Below, in pieces: positions 23,541-31,811 of a DNA stretch of 64,000 bases; the stretch's first letter is position 1, and the number at the start of each line of letters is the position of its first letter. The stretch is from NCBI GenBank assembly GCA_951812805.1, contig CATOSZ010000009.1, positions 320,501 through 384,500 of the forward strand. The letters run 5' to 3'. Source of the stretch: an uncultured Alphaproteobacteria bacterium (lineage in GTDB: Bacteria; Pseudomonadota; Alphaproteobacteria; GCA-2731375). The notes beneath the pieces were generated by a model. It ran no database searches, had not been told where the DNA came from, and was given only the letters and a program-made list of their open reading frames with translations. Made by a program: the position numbers and the translations under genes.

Positions 23541-23960
23541 TTAACGACAAATGGTCCGGGCCGGCAGCGATACCTCGGTCGTCGCCTGGGCAATGACCGT
23601 CTCGCCGCGAAGCAGGCGTTGGTTCAGGCTGAGAACTTCGCGCGTTTCTTCCGCCCGGCGTTCCGTCACCTCGCCCCGGGCGACGAGCGTGTCGCCGGCG
23701 AAGGCCATGTTTCGCATGCGAAATTCCAGGCGACGGACGAAGGCTTTTGGACCGAACTCGTCCATCGCCTGCTTGGCGAAGAGGGCACCGTAAATCTGGC
23801 CGTCGATGATCGGCGCGTCCAGGCCCATTTCGGACGCGAAGGCCTGGTCGTAATGCAGGCGGTGCCAATCCCAGGTGGCGGCGCCATAGAGCACCAGATC
23901 AGACGCGGAAAAGTGCCGTTCGAGCGGCGACAACGCATCGCCGGGGCCCTGCGCGCTCAT
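23541..23960 (-). CDS. MaoC-like hot-dog dehydratase, second subunit
   Basis: A 139-aa single hot-dog domain protein. LVLYGAATWDWHRLHYDQAFA is the hydratase-2 region, with candidate catalytic Asp and His in DWHRLHYD. RRLEFRMRNMAFAGDTLVARGEV matches the end of the fold. It overlaps the upstream MaoC gene by four bases (ATGA), implying a heteromeric hydratase. Such pairs hydrate or dehydrate enoyl- or 3-hydroxyacyl-CoA substrates. The longer upstream frame lies inside the neighbour and was rejected. Confidence 0.78.
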   Translation of the reverse strand: MSAQGPGDALSPLERHFSASDLVLYGAATWDWHRLHYDQAFASEMGLDAPIIDGQIYGALFAKQAMDEFGPKAFVRRLEFRMRNMAFAGDTLVARGEVTERRAEETREVLSLNQRLLRGETVIAQATTEVSLPARTICR

Positions 23961-24457
23961 TCGCCGGCCTCCAGCGGCTGATAGACCAGCATCTCCCGGT
24001 TCACGGCGAGCAGGTCGCCCGCGCCGTCGCGGTGGCGGGCGACCGAGGTGACGAACAGCAGGCTGCCCCCCTTCGAGGAGGTCCGCTCGACGATATCCTC
24101 CAGCGTCCAGGTGACGGAGATCCGATCGCTCGGCAGGACCGGACGGGTGAATTCGTAGGCGTTGCCGGCGCGAATCATCCGGCAGCCGGTGACCGGCAGA
24201 TCCCAATGGTGCCCAGCGTAGCCGTTTTCGTCCGGTGCGCGGTCGGCGTACTGGCAGGTTTCGACCACCAGGGTCGGCGGTGCGACCAGGCTTTCATAGC
24301 CCTGTTCGCGGGCGAAGGCGTCGTCGCGATAGAGCGGGTTGTCGTCGCCGAGCGCCCGCGCGAAATAGCGGATCGAGGCGCGCCCGATTTCCTCGACCGC
24401 GGGGTAATGCACCTCGCGCCCGATCCAGGCCTTCACCGCCGCGCTCAACAAGGCCAT
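23957..24457 (-). CDS. MaoC-like / FAS1-like dehydratase N-terminal domain protein
   Basis: A 166-aa hot-dog protein of the MaoC N-terminal type. It opens VKAWIGREVHYPAVEEIGRASIRYFARALGD and has DDNPLYRDDAFAREQGY and APPTLVVET, as in dehydratase subunits that pair with a catalytic MaoC partner. It starts six bases after the ligase-RidA gene and overlaps the next MaoC gene. The three therefore form one operon, and the ligase product is the likely substrate supply. Confidence 0.8.
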   Translation of the reverse strand: MALLSAAVKAWIGREVHYPAVEEIGRASIRYFARALGDDNPLYRDDAFAREQGYESLVAPPTLVVETCQYADRAPDENGYAGHHWDLPVTGCRMIRAGNAYEFTRPVLPSDRISVTWTLEDIVERTSSKGGSLLFVTSVARHRDGAGDLLAVNREMLVYQPLEAGE

Positions 24458-24463
24458 GGGCGC

Positions 24464-27253
24464 CTACCAGAGCACGGCATGCGGATCGACTTCGATCATC
24501 ATCTCCGGCCGCAACAGAGAATCGCAGATGATGCCGGTCGAAGACGGATAAGGCTCGCGCAGCAGCTTGGCGCGGACCGCCGCCACCTCCCGGTAGCGGG
24601 GCAGGGCCGACGGCGTCACATACTCGATGGTCTTGGCGAGATGTTCCGCCCGCCCGCCGGCGGCCTCCACGACGCGCAGGATATTGGCGTAGGTGTATTC
24701 CGCCTGCGCGACCACGTCGCCGTCGAACAGCATGCGCTCGCTTGCCGGATCCAGGGCCGCCTGGCCGGAGAGGAACAGCAGCTTGCCGGCCTTGACGCCG
24801 GGGCTGTAGGTCAGCTTGGCATAGCGGTCCCAGCCGGGATTGACGGCGATGGGCGCATCACGGCTGGCGATGAAGTCGTACTGGATCAACGCGTCGCGAT
24901 GCAGCAGGCGCGGCATCAGGATGCCGGCCGAGGCGGGGTAGACCGGCCCCAGATGGGCCTTGCGCACCGCACCGGTATAGCGGTACTCGGCCAATCCCTC
25001 CGGTGTCAGATAGTCGAGCGTCTTCACCACGTTGCGAAAGCCGATGCCGAGCGCACTCAGCATGCGCGACGCCTTTTCGAAGATCACCTCGGTCTGCGCC
25101 ACGATGTCGCCCTGGCCGATGATGTTGCCGGCCGCGTCCGTCGCCTGCACCGTCGGCAGATAGACGACGCCCGCACTTTCCCGCGCGCCCGGAAGGCCGG
25201 TGGAAAAACGCGTCTCCTCGCCGACCGGACCGACGGTCGCCTCCAGCTCGATCTCCGCGTCGGGGCGCAGCAGCGCCTTCACCGGCACCGTGTTCACCGC
25301 CGGGCGGTGCGCACCGAAGACCTCCGCGCGGACACCCGCCGCCTGCTCGTAGCGTTCAATTGCATCCGTGCGGACGTATTCCACCATCCGAACGATATCG
25401 CCGTGGGTCTTGCCGGCCCCCTCCAGGATGGCGCCGATCTTGGCGTAAGCGGTCCGCGTCTGCGCCGCCAGGTCGCCGCGGATGACCATCCGCTTGCTCT
25501 CAGGATCGAACTCGGATGCCGTATGGCCGGAGACATAGACGTTGTCGCCCGTGGCGACGGCGAGGGAGAAGGAATAGCGGGAATAATCGAACCAGGGGAA
25601 ATGCTTCGGATATATCGCGCGTGCGCTCAAGGGCTTGGCCTCCGCTGGGGGATCGGGTTCGACTGTCGGCGCGGCACGGTATCGGCCCGTCTCGTCGGGC
25701 GTCAAGATGGCGGCCCTGAGTTCGCGCTTGAGGATCTTGCCGGCGGCGTTCTTCGGCAGGGCCTCGGTGAAGACGAACTCGCGCGGGACCTTGTAACCCG
25801 AGAGCTCGCCCCGGCAGAGCGTCTCGAGCGCCGCGCCGTCCGCCCTCGCGCCAGACCTGAGCACGACGTGGGCGCGCAGCCGCTCGCCCCAGGCCTCGTC
25901 GGGCACGCCGACGACGGCGACCTCGACCACGTCGGCGTGGCGGTAGAGCACTTCCTCGATCTGGCGGGGATAGATGTTGATGCCGCCGGAAACCACCATG
26001 TCGCCCTTGCGGTCGACGATGTGGATGTAGCCCTCCTCGTCCCGGGTGGCGAGGTCGCCGGCGCTGAACCAGCCGTCGCGAAGCGGCAGCGCCACGGCCC
26101 GCCCATCCTGCCAATAGCCGTTGCAGATGAAGGGGGAGTTCGTATAGAGCTCGCCGACCTCGCGGGGGGCGACCTCGCGCCCCGCCTCGTCCAGCAGACG
26201 CACCCGGCAGTCGGGAAAGGCGAGGCCGACGCTGCCCTGCTTGCGCAATTGGTCGACCGGCCGGATGTTGCAGGCGATGCCGATCTCGGTCGAGCCGTAG
26301 GTCTCGTGCAGCAACCCCTCGCCCCATTGGCCGATGATCCGCGATTTCATCCGCTGCGGCAGGGCGGCGGCGTTGGAGATCAGGCTCTTCAGCGCCACCT
26401 CGCGGTTGGCGGCCAGGAGCGCCGTATCGAGGGCGAAAATCTGGTGCAGGTGCGTCGGCACCATGAAGACGCCGGTAAAGCCGCCCTCGGCGAGGCGGGC
26501 GACGACGTCCGCGGCATCGAACTCGGCCACCAGCTCCGTCGTGCCGCCGAAGAAAATCGGTGCCAGCGCGAAGGCGAGGCCGGCGCCGTGCGCGAAGGGG
26601 GCGATGGCGAGGAAGGAATCCTCCGGCCCGAAACAGCCATACTCGACAGCCATGGCATGGAACAAAAGGGCGCGCGCGCGATGCGGCAGCAGCACCCCTT
26701 TGGGCTTGCCGGTGGTGCCGGAGGTGAAGGGGATGGAAAAGACGTCCCACTCGCCGGCGATCGGCGCATAGGGCGCGGTGTCGGCGGTGGACAGAAGCGT
26801 TTCATAGTCCGGCCCGAAGACGACGAGGCGGGGCGGCGGCCCGGTGAAGCGGGCGGCGCGGGCCGCGTCCAGGCAATCGGGATGGACGAACAGCACGCGA
26901 ATACAGGCGTCGTCGACGATTCCGCCCAGTTCGCCGGCCCCCAAGCGGTGGGACAGCGTCGCCACCGGCATCCCCGCATCGGGCAGCGCCAGGGCGACCT
27001 CCAGGTATTCGATGCAGTTGGGGGCATAGACGCCGGCATGGTCCCCCGGCGCCAGTCCGAGCTGGGCGCCCACCGCGTGCGCCAATCGATCGACCCTGGC
27101 GACCAGCTCGGTGTAGTCGCGCGTCTGCCCGCCGTGGCGCAGCGCTACCCGCTTCGGATAGCTGAGGGCGGAGGCCCGAACCCCGCTCGACACGGTGAGG
27201 GGCCGATAGGTATCGGGCACGCGCAGCGCAATCGTCTTCGGCTCGTCGCTCAT
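24464..27253 (-). CDS. acyl-CoA ligase fused to three tandem RidA/YjgF-like domains
   Basis: A 929-aa multidomain protein. Residues 1 to about 520 are an AMP-forming acyl-CoA synthetase, with the P-loop FTSGTTGKPKGVLLPHR, LLHETYGSTEIG, the hinge GDMVVSGGINIYPRQIEE and the Lys of LPKNAAGKILKREL. Three RidA-like domains follow at about 548-676, 677-806 and 807-929, each with a VYVSG or LFLSG-type strand and a VAQ..Y..I helix. Only the first keeps Arg (HRPAVNTV) where RidA has its catalytic Arg; the others have Ser (PASAGI, PSSTGI). RidA proteins are homotrimers, so one chain could form a pseudo-trimer. Its operon partners are two MaoC hydratases. Substrate unknown; activation of an acid with removal of a reactive imine/enamine or lactam product is a guess. 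Confidence 0.85.
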   Translation of the reverse strand: MSDEPKTIALRVPDTYRPLTVSSGVRASALSYPKRVALRHGGQTRDYTELVARVDRLAHAVGAQLGLAPGDHAGVYAPNCIEYLEVALALPDAGMPVATLSHRLGAGELGGIVDDACIRVLFVHPDCLDAARAARFTGPPPRLVVFGPDYETLLSTADTAPYAPIAGEWDVFSIPFTSGTTGKPKGVLLPHRARALLFHAMAVEYGCFGPEDSFLAIAPFAHGAGLAFALAPIFFGGTTELVAEFDAADVVARLAEGGFTGVFMVPTHLHQIFALDTALLAANREVALKSLISNAAALPQRMKSRIIGQWGEGLLHETYGSTEIGIACNIRPVDQLRKQGSVGLAFPDCRVRLLDEAGREVAPREVGELYTNSPFICNGYWQDGRAVALPLRDGWFSAGDLATRDEEGYIHIVDRKGDMVVSGGINIYPRQIEEVLYRHADVVEVAVVGVPDEAWGERLRAHVVLRSGARADGAALETLCRGELSGYKVPREFVFTEALPKNAAGKILKRELRAAILTPDETGRYRAAPTVEPDPPAEAKPLSARAIYPKHFPWFDYSRYSFSLAVATGDNVYVSGHTASEFDPESKRMVIRGDLAAQTRTAYAKIGAILEGAGKTHGDIVRMVEYVRTDAIERYEQAAGVRAEVFGAHRPAVNTVPVKALLRPDAEIELEATVGPVGEETRFSTGLPGARESAGVVYLPTVQATDAAGNIIGQGDIVAQTEVIFEKASRMLSALGIGFRNVVKTLDYLTPEGLAEYRYTGAVRKAHLGPVYPASAGILMPRLLHRDALIQYDFIASRDAPIAVNPGWDRYAKLTYSPGVKAGKLLFLSGQAALDPASERMLFDGDVVAQAEYTYANILRVVEAAGGRAEHLAKTIEYVTPSALPRYREVAAVRAKLLREPYPSSTGIICDSLLRPEMMIEVDPHAVLW

Positions 27254-27350
27254 CCTATCCGTTTCCTCAAGCCCCCAGGCCCGGCGGAGGATAGTCGAAG
27301 CCGCACCTACGGGGCTACACTCGCCAGCGGCATAATGGGGGTTCGGGGCG

Positions 27351-28931
27351 ATGGGCGAGGACGACCTGCTTCACGCTCTGCGCGCCTGCCTGGGCGACGA
27401 CCGCGTCGACGATGGAGCCGAGGTCGTCGCCGACCATGCCGTCGACATCGCCGGTGGCGACGGCGCGGGCGCGTTGGCCGTGGTGCGGCCCGGCGACCTC
27501 GACACGCTGGCCCGGGCGGTCGCCGTCACGACGTCGCACGGCCACCCGGTCGTGCCGCGCGGCGGCGGTCACTCCTATACCGGCGGCGTGGTGCCCGCCC
27601 GCGCGGAAAGCGTGGTCTTCGACCTCACCGCCATGGACCGCGTCGTCGAGATCGATCCGGTGAACCGCTGGGTCCGGGTCGAGGCGGGTTGCACCTGGGC
27701 GGCGCTGTTCGAGGCCATGGCACCGCACGGCCTGCGCGTGCCGTTCTTCGGCCCGCTCTCCGGCTACCGGGCGACGATCGGTGGTGCGCTCTCGCAGCGG
27801 GCCGCCTTCTTCGGCTCCGCCCGGCATGGCTTCTCCGACGCCAGCGTCCTCGGCCTCACGGTCGTGTTGGCGAACGGCGAGGTGCTGCGGACCGGCCAGG
27901 GCGACGCCGGCCGGCCCCACCCGGCGGTGAGCGGGCCCGACGCCACCGGCCTGTTCCTCGGCGATTGCGGCGCCTTCGGCCTGAAGGCGGAGGCCTGCCT
28001 GCGCCTCGTTCCGGTGCCGCCGGCCTGCGTCTTCGCCTCCTTCGACTTCGCGACGATGGCGGAGCTGTTGGCCGTCCAGGTCCGGCTCACCGGGCAGCCG
28101 GGACTCGCGGAATGTTTCGGCTTCGATCCCGCGGCCCATGCCAACCTCGCCCGTGCCGGCTTCGGCGTCATGGAGGGGGCGGAGATCGTCGCCGAGGTGG
28201 CGCGCCGGCCGGCCGGCCTCGCCGCCGCCGCCCGCCTGCTGCGCCGAGGCCGTGCCGACGTCGCCGAACTCTCCCACTCCCTGCATCTGGTGGTGGAAGG
28301 CGACGACGAGGCGACGGCGCTCGCCCGCCTGGCGCGGGCGGGTGAGATCGCGCTTCTGGCCGGCGGCCGCGCCGTTCCGGATGTGATTCCCCGGGTCACC
28401 CGCGCGCGGCCCTTTCGTCCGATCAAAGCCCTGTTGGGCCCGGCGGGGGAGCGCTGGCTGCCCGTGCACGGGGTCTTCCGTCTCGGCGATGCCGACGCTG
28501 GGGCGACGGCGGTCGCCGAGACGCTCGCCCGGCACGGCGGCGAGATGGCCCGGCATGCGATCCGCGTCTCCACCCTCACGGTTACCAGCGGCGACGCGCT
28601 GATCCTGGAGCCGCAACTGTTCTGGCCCGATGCCCTGAACCGCTTTCACCGGCGCCATGCGACCGCGGACCAGGTCCGCGACCATGGCGCGGCCCCGGCC
28701 CGGCCCGAGGCGCGTGCGGCCGCCCATGCCCTGCGCGCCGAGCTTGGCGCGGCGATGCGCCGGGCGGGAGCGGAGCATTTGCAGCTCGGCCGCTACTATC
28801 CCTATGAGGAACGCTTGGCGCCGGAGATGCGGGCGTTGCTGCGGAGCCTGAAGGCGACGCTCGATCCCCGCGGCCTGATGGCGCCGGGCGTGCTGTTCCA
28901 AACGGCGGAAGAGAAGGATGAAGAGGCATGA
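27351..28931 (+). CDS. FAD-linked oxidase (PCMH/VAO-type)
   Basis: A 526-aa flavoprotein oxidase. The FAD-binding domain covers about 40-215 and includes PRGGGHSYTGGVV; His74 sits where berberine-bridge-type enzymes attach FAD covalently. The substrate cap follows, and the C-terminal LKATLDPRGLMAPGVLF is the usual GlcD/VAO tail. The substrate is not predictable; 2-hydroxy acids or sugar-like alcohols are common. It overlaps the next gene, an acyl-CoA dehydrogenase, by four bases, so the two are coupled. It diverges from the ligase-RidA gene across about 100 bp. Confidence 0.82.
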   Translation: MGEDDLLHALRACLGDDRVDDGAEVVADHAVDIAGGDGAGALAVVRPGDLDTLARAVAVTTSHGHPVVPRGGGHSYTGGVVPARAESVVFDLTAMDRVVEIDPVNRWVRVEAGCTWAALFEAMAPHGLRVPFFGPLSGYRATIGGALSQRAAFFGSARHGFSDASVLGLTVVLANGEVLRTGQGDAGRPHPAVSGPDATGLFLGDCGAFGLKAEACLRLVPVPPACVFASFDFATMAELLAVQVRLTGQPGLAECFGFDPAAHANLARAGFGVMEGAEIVAEVARRPAGLAAAARLLRRGRADVAELSHSLHLVVEGDDEATALARLARAGEIALLAGGRAVPDVIPRVTRARPFRPIKALLGPAGERWLPVHGVFRLGDADAGATAVAETLARHGGEMARHAIRVSTLTVTSGDALILEPQLFWPDALNRFHRRHATADQVRDHGAAPARPEARAAAHALRAELGAAMRRAGAEHLQLGRYYPYEERLAPEMRALLRSLKATLDPRGLMAPGVLFQTAEEKDEEA

Positions 28932-30085
28932 ACTTCGACGCGCCCGAGGAACACGAGCCGCTGCGCGACGCGGTTCGCCGTTTCTTCGCCGACGAGCTGC
29001 CCGAAGCGCGCATCCGCGAGATGGACCGGGCGCGCCGCATCCCGCGCGAGCTCTGGCACCGGCTCGGCGCGCTCGGCTGGCTCGGCCTCACGGTGCCGGA
29101 AGACTATGGCGGCGGCGGCGGCGACCTCACCCAGGGCGTGGTGTTGTGCGAGGAGATCTCGCGCCGCTTTCCCTCCCTCGCCGTCGACTGGGTCCTGGTC
29201 GCAATGACCGCCCGCGCCTTCCTCGAGCACGGCACGGCGGAACAGAAGGCCCATTACCTGCCGCGCCTGGTCCAAGGCGATTTCCTGATGGCGTTCGCCA
29301 TGACCGAACCCGCGGGCGGCACCGACGTCCTCGGCCTGACGACGCGGGGCGAAGAGGACGACGGTGGCTGGCGGCTGAACGGTCAGAAGCTCTACACCTC
29401 GCTCGCCGACGACGCGGACGCGATCCTGGTGCTCTGCCGGACCGACCCGGCGCCGGAGGGCAAGCGGGCGCGCGGCCTCTCCCTCGTGCTCTGTCCGCGC
29501 GACCAGGCGGGCGTAACCGTGCGCCGGCTGGAGCTGATGGCGATGCGGGCGGCCTGCACCTCGGAGGTCTTCCTCGACGATGCCCGGGCGCCCGGCGACG
29601 CGGTCCTCGGCACCCGCGGGCGGGGCTGGTACCACCTGCTCTCCTCGCTCGACGAGGAACGCACGCTCGCCGCGGCGATCTATGTCGGCATCACCCAGGC
29701 GTCCCTCGACCTTACCGTGCAATACGCCGGCGAGCGGAGCGCCTTCGGGCGGCCGATCGGCGCCTTCCAGGCGGTCCAGCACCCGCTTGCCGAGGTGGCG
29801 ACGGAGCTCGAACAGATCCGCCTGCTGACCGACAAAGCCGCTTGGTTGCAGGCGAACGGGCGGGAGTGCGCCGGCACCGCGGCGATGGCCAAGCTGGCGG
29901 CGAGCGAGGTGGCGATCCGCGCCACCGACCGCTGCCTGCGCATCCTCGCCGGCCACGGCCTGGTCGAGGAATCCCCAATGGAACGCCTGTTCCGCGATGC
30001 CCGCCTCGGCCCGTTCAGCCCGATCTCCAACGAAATGGTCAAGAACTTCCTGGGCGAACGTCTCGGCCTGCCGCGGAGTTATTGA
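28928..30085 (+). CDS. acyl-CoA dehydrogenase family protein
   Basis: A 385-aa flavoprotein that would oxidise an acyl-CoA to an enoyl-CoA. MAFAMTEPAGGTDVLGLTT is the FAD/substrate signature, and YAGERSAFGRPIGAFQAVQH is the second. The C-terminal site that normally holds the catalytic Glu (YEGT) reads FSPISNEM here, with Pro at that position. A Glu is available in SLDEERTLAA, the place used by isovaleryl-CoA and long-chain dehydrogenases. Translational coupling to the FAD oxidase suggests consecutive steps. The substrate is unknown. Confidence 0.87.
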   Translation: MNFDAPEEHEPLRDAVRRFFADELPEARIREMDRARRIPRELWHRLGALGWLGLTVPEDYGGGGGDLTQGVVLCEEISRRFPSLAVDWVLVAMTARAFLEHGTAEQKAHYLPRLVQGDFLMAFAMTEPAGGTDVLGLTTRGEEDDGGWRLNGQKLYTSLADDADAILVLCRTDPAPEGKRARGLSLVLCPRDQAGVTVRRLELMAMRAACTSEVFLDDARAPGDAVLGTRGRGWYHLLSSLDEERTLAAAIYVGITQASLDLTVQYAGERSAFGRPIGAFQAVQHPLAEVATELEQIRLLTDKAAWLQANGRECAGTAAMAKLAASEVAIRATDRCLRILAGHGLVEESPMERLFRDARLGPFSPISNEMVKNFLGERLGLPRSY

Positions 30086-30094
30086 GGCGTCAAT

Positions 30095-30154
30095 TCACTC
30101 CGCCGCCGCCACGCTCTCGTCCGCATCCTCGAAACCGTGCCGGTGCGTGAAAAA
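30095..30154 (-). pseudogene. relic of a second nitroreductase 3' end
   Basis: The minus strand reads FFTHRHGFEDADESVAAAE then TGA. The last 14 residues are identical to the C-terminus of the intact nitroreductase next door. A 44-bp stretch (30097-30140) is identical to 30325-30368. This looks like the tail of a duplicated gene left behind after loss of the rest, next to a REP-like palindrome. Confidence 0.6.
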
Positions 30155-30163
30155 CGTGGAAAA

Positions 30164-30222
30164 GGGGTCAGGTCTTGTTTTTTGCATCGGCTTGCCCGAG
30201 GCAAAAAACAAGACCTGACCCC
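30164..30222. repeat. REP/RAYT-type palindrome (59 bp)
   Basis: Two perfect 22-nt complementary arms, starting GGGGTCAGGTCTTG (30164-30185) and ending CAAGACCTGACCCC (30201-30222), flank a 15-nt loop. The GGGGTCAGGTCTTG motif resembles palindromes found with REP-associated tyrosine transposases. No transposase is present, so this would be a non-autonomous copy. It could also form a hairpin in transcripts from either side. Confidence 0.65.
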
Positions 30223-30322
30223 AAAACACTCTGAACGCCTCGGCATGCTGCGTCAGCTATTCGCAACTCTGGAAGATCGCCAGCGTTGGCGCACTCGGCC
30301 GGGATCCGAGTGAGACGAAACG

Positions 30323-31027
30323 TTACTCCGCCGCCGCCACGCTCTCGTCCGCATCCTCGAAACCGTGCAGGTGGGCGACGTTGGCGACGTCTTCGCGATC
30401 GCTGATCAGCGTGTTTTCGATCGCGTCGGGATCAGCGTGGCCGAGCGACATGCCGGAGACCAGGACCTGGTCGTCGGGGATCTGCAGGTGACGGAAGATC
30501 GGCGCCTGGAACTGGATCCAGGCGGCCTGCGGGCAGGTATGCAGGCCGAAGCCGCGCGCGGCCAGCATGATGGTCTGGATGTACATGCCCGCGTCCGACC
30601 AGCTGCCGCGCGTCAAATACGCGTCCGTGGTGATGAACAGGCCGACGGGAGCATCGAAGAACTCGAAGTTGCGCGCGCCCTGCCGCGCGCTCGCCTCGCG
30701 GTCACCCTTCTGGATCCCCAGCAGACCATAGAGCGACCAGCCGACGCCGCGGCGCCGGTCGCGGTGCACGTCGGCCCACTTCGCGGGATAGTAGTCGTGC
30801 TGCTCGTAGCTGTCGGCCTTGCCCGCGCGGGCGAGCGTCAGCACGTCGTCGGTGATCGCCTGGCGGACGGCGCCGGCGCAGACGTGGACATGCCAGGGCT
30901 GGGTGTTGGTCCCGCTCGGCGAGCGTTGCGAGATCTCCAGGATCTTCATCACGGTGTCGCGCGAGACCGGCTCGTCGGTGAAGGCGCGCATCGAACGGCG
31001 GCTCTGGATGGCTTCGAAAACGTCCAT
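30323..31027 (-). CDS. nitroreductase-family FMN oxidoreductase
   Basis: A 234-aa flavoprotein. The N-terminal MDVFEAIQSRRSMRAFTDEPV and SQRSPSGTNTQPWHVHV are the FMN-binding signatures; GLHTCPQAAW and VLVSGMSLGHAD follow the family pattern. It probably reduces nitro-aromatics or other electron-poor substrates with NAD(P)H. The ATG at 31027 is preceded by AGAGGA; the frame extends 17 codons upstream without a better start. A relic of a second copy of its 3' end lies downstream. Confidence 0.88.
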   Translation of the reverse strand: MDVFEAIQSRRSMRAFTDEPVSRDTVMKILEISQRSPSGTNTQPWHVHVCAGAVRQAITDDVLTLARAGKADSYEQHDYYPAKWADVHRDRRRGVGWSLYGLLGIQKGDREASARQGARNFEFFDAPVGLFITTDAYLTRGSWSDAGMYIQTIMLAARGFGLHTCPQAAWIQFQAPIFRHLQIPDDQVLVSGMSLGHADPDAIENTLISDREDVANVAHLHGFEDADESVAAAE

Positions 31028-31104
31028 GGGGTTCCTCTTGGGCGATGTGGTTTTCGCGCCTGCGTATCTCATTCCCACCGTCGTTTCGCAAGACGGCGGC
31101 GGCC

Positions 31105-31794
31105 TTACCCGAGATGCGCCCCGAGGAAGGCGTGCGTGCGCTCCAGCGCCAGGGCCGCCGCGGCCTCGTGGAAGGGCGGATAGCCGAAGCGATTGAAGCC
31201 GTGATCGGCCCCCTCATAGAGGTGGATATCGACCGCCGGCTTGCCCGCCAGCGCCGCCCGCACGGCGTCGACGGTGTCGAGCGGCACATGGCCGTCGAGT
31301 TCGGCGAAATGCATCAGCAGCGGGCGCGCCAGGCCCGGCGCCTCGTCCAGGTGCTGGTCGAGCTGCACGCCGTAATAGGCGACGCCGGCATCGACCAGAT
31401 CGCGCGCGCAGGCGAGATAGACCAGCTTGCCGCCGAGGCAGAAGCCGACCGTGCCGACCCGGCCCGAACAGTCGTTGTCCGCGCGGAGGGCCCGAGCATA
31501 GTCCGCCATGTCACCGGTAAAGGCGTCCAAATCCATGGCGAAGCCGAGCGCCCGGCCCTCGGCCTGACCCTCCGGCGTGTACTCGAAATAGCGCCCCGGA
31601 TCCTGGCGCCAATAGAGGTCCGGCGCCAGCGCCAGGTAGCCCCGCTCCGCATAGCCGTCGGCCACCGCGCGGACCCAGTCGTTGGCGTTGTAGATCTCCG
31701 CCAGGATCACGACGCCGGGCCAGGGACCCGCGCCCTCGGGCCGGGCGAGGTAACCTTCCGACTGTCGGCCGTCGGCCATGTCGATTGTCATCAT
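31105..31794 (-). CDS. dienelactone hydrolase family protein
   Basis: A 229-aa alpha/beta hydrolase of the carboxymethylenebutenolidase type. The nucleophile Cys is in VGTVGFCLGGKLVY, the Asp in HFAELDGHVPLD and the His in EGADHGFNRFG, which together are the family's Cys-Asp-His triad. The cytosolic enzyme opens dienelactones in chlorocatechol-like pathways, but many family members have other ester substrates. It lies 17 nt downstream of an acyl-CoA dehydrogenase gene on the same strand and is likely co-transcribed with it. Confidence 0.87.
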   Translation of the reverse strand: MMTIDMADGRQSEGYLARPEGAGPWPGVVILAEIYNANDWVRAVADGYAERGYLALAPDLYWRQDPGRYFEYTPEGQAEGRALGFAMDLDAFTGDMADYARALRADNDCSGRVGTVGFCLGGKLVYLACARDLVDAGVAYYGVQLDQHLDEAPGLARPLLMHFAELDGHVPLDTVDAVRAALAGKPAVDIHLYEGADHGFNRFGYPPFHEAAAALALERTHAFLGAHLG

Positions 31795-31811
31795 CGTGCT
31801 GTCATCCTTCT

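Noticed and set aside
24032..28345. A 1,437-codon plus-strand frame over the ligase-RidA gene and beyond
   Set aside because: Its composition is Arg/Gly/Ala noise and it crosses two genes; the minus-strand ligase motifs are clear.
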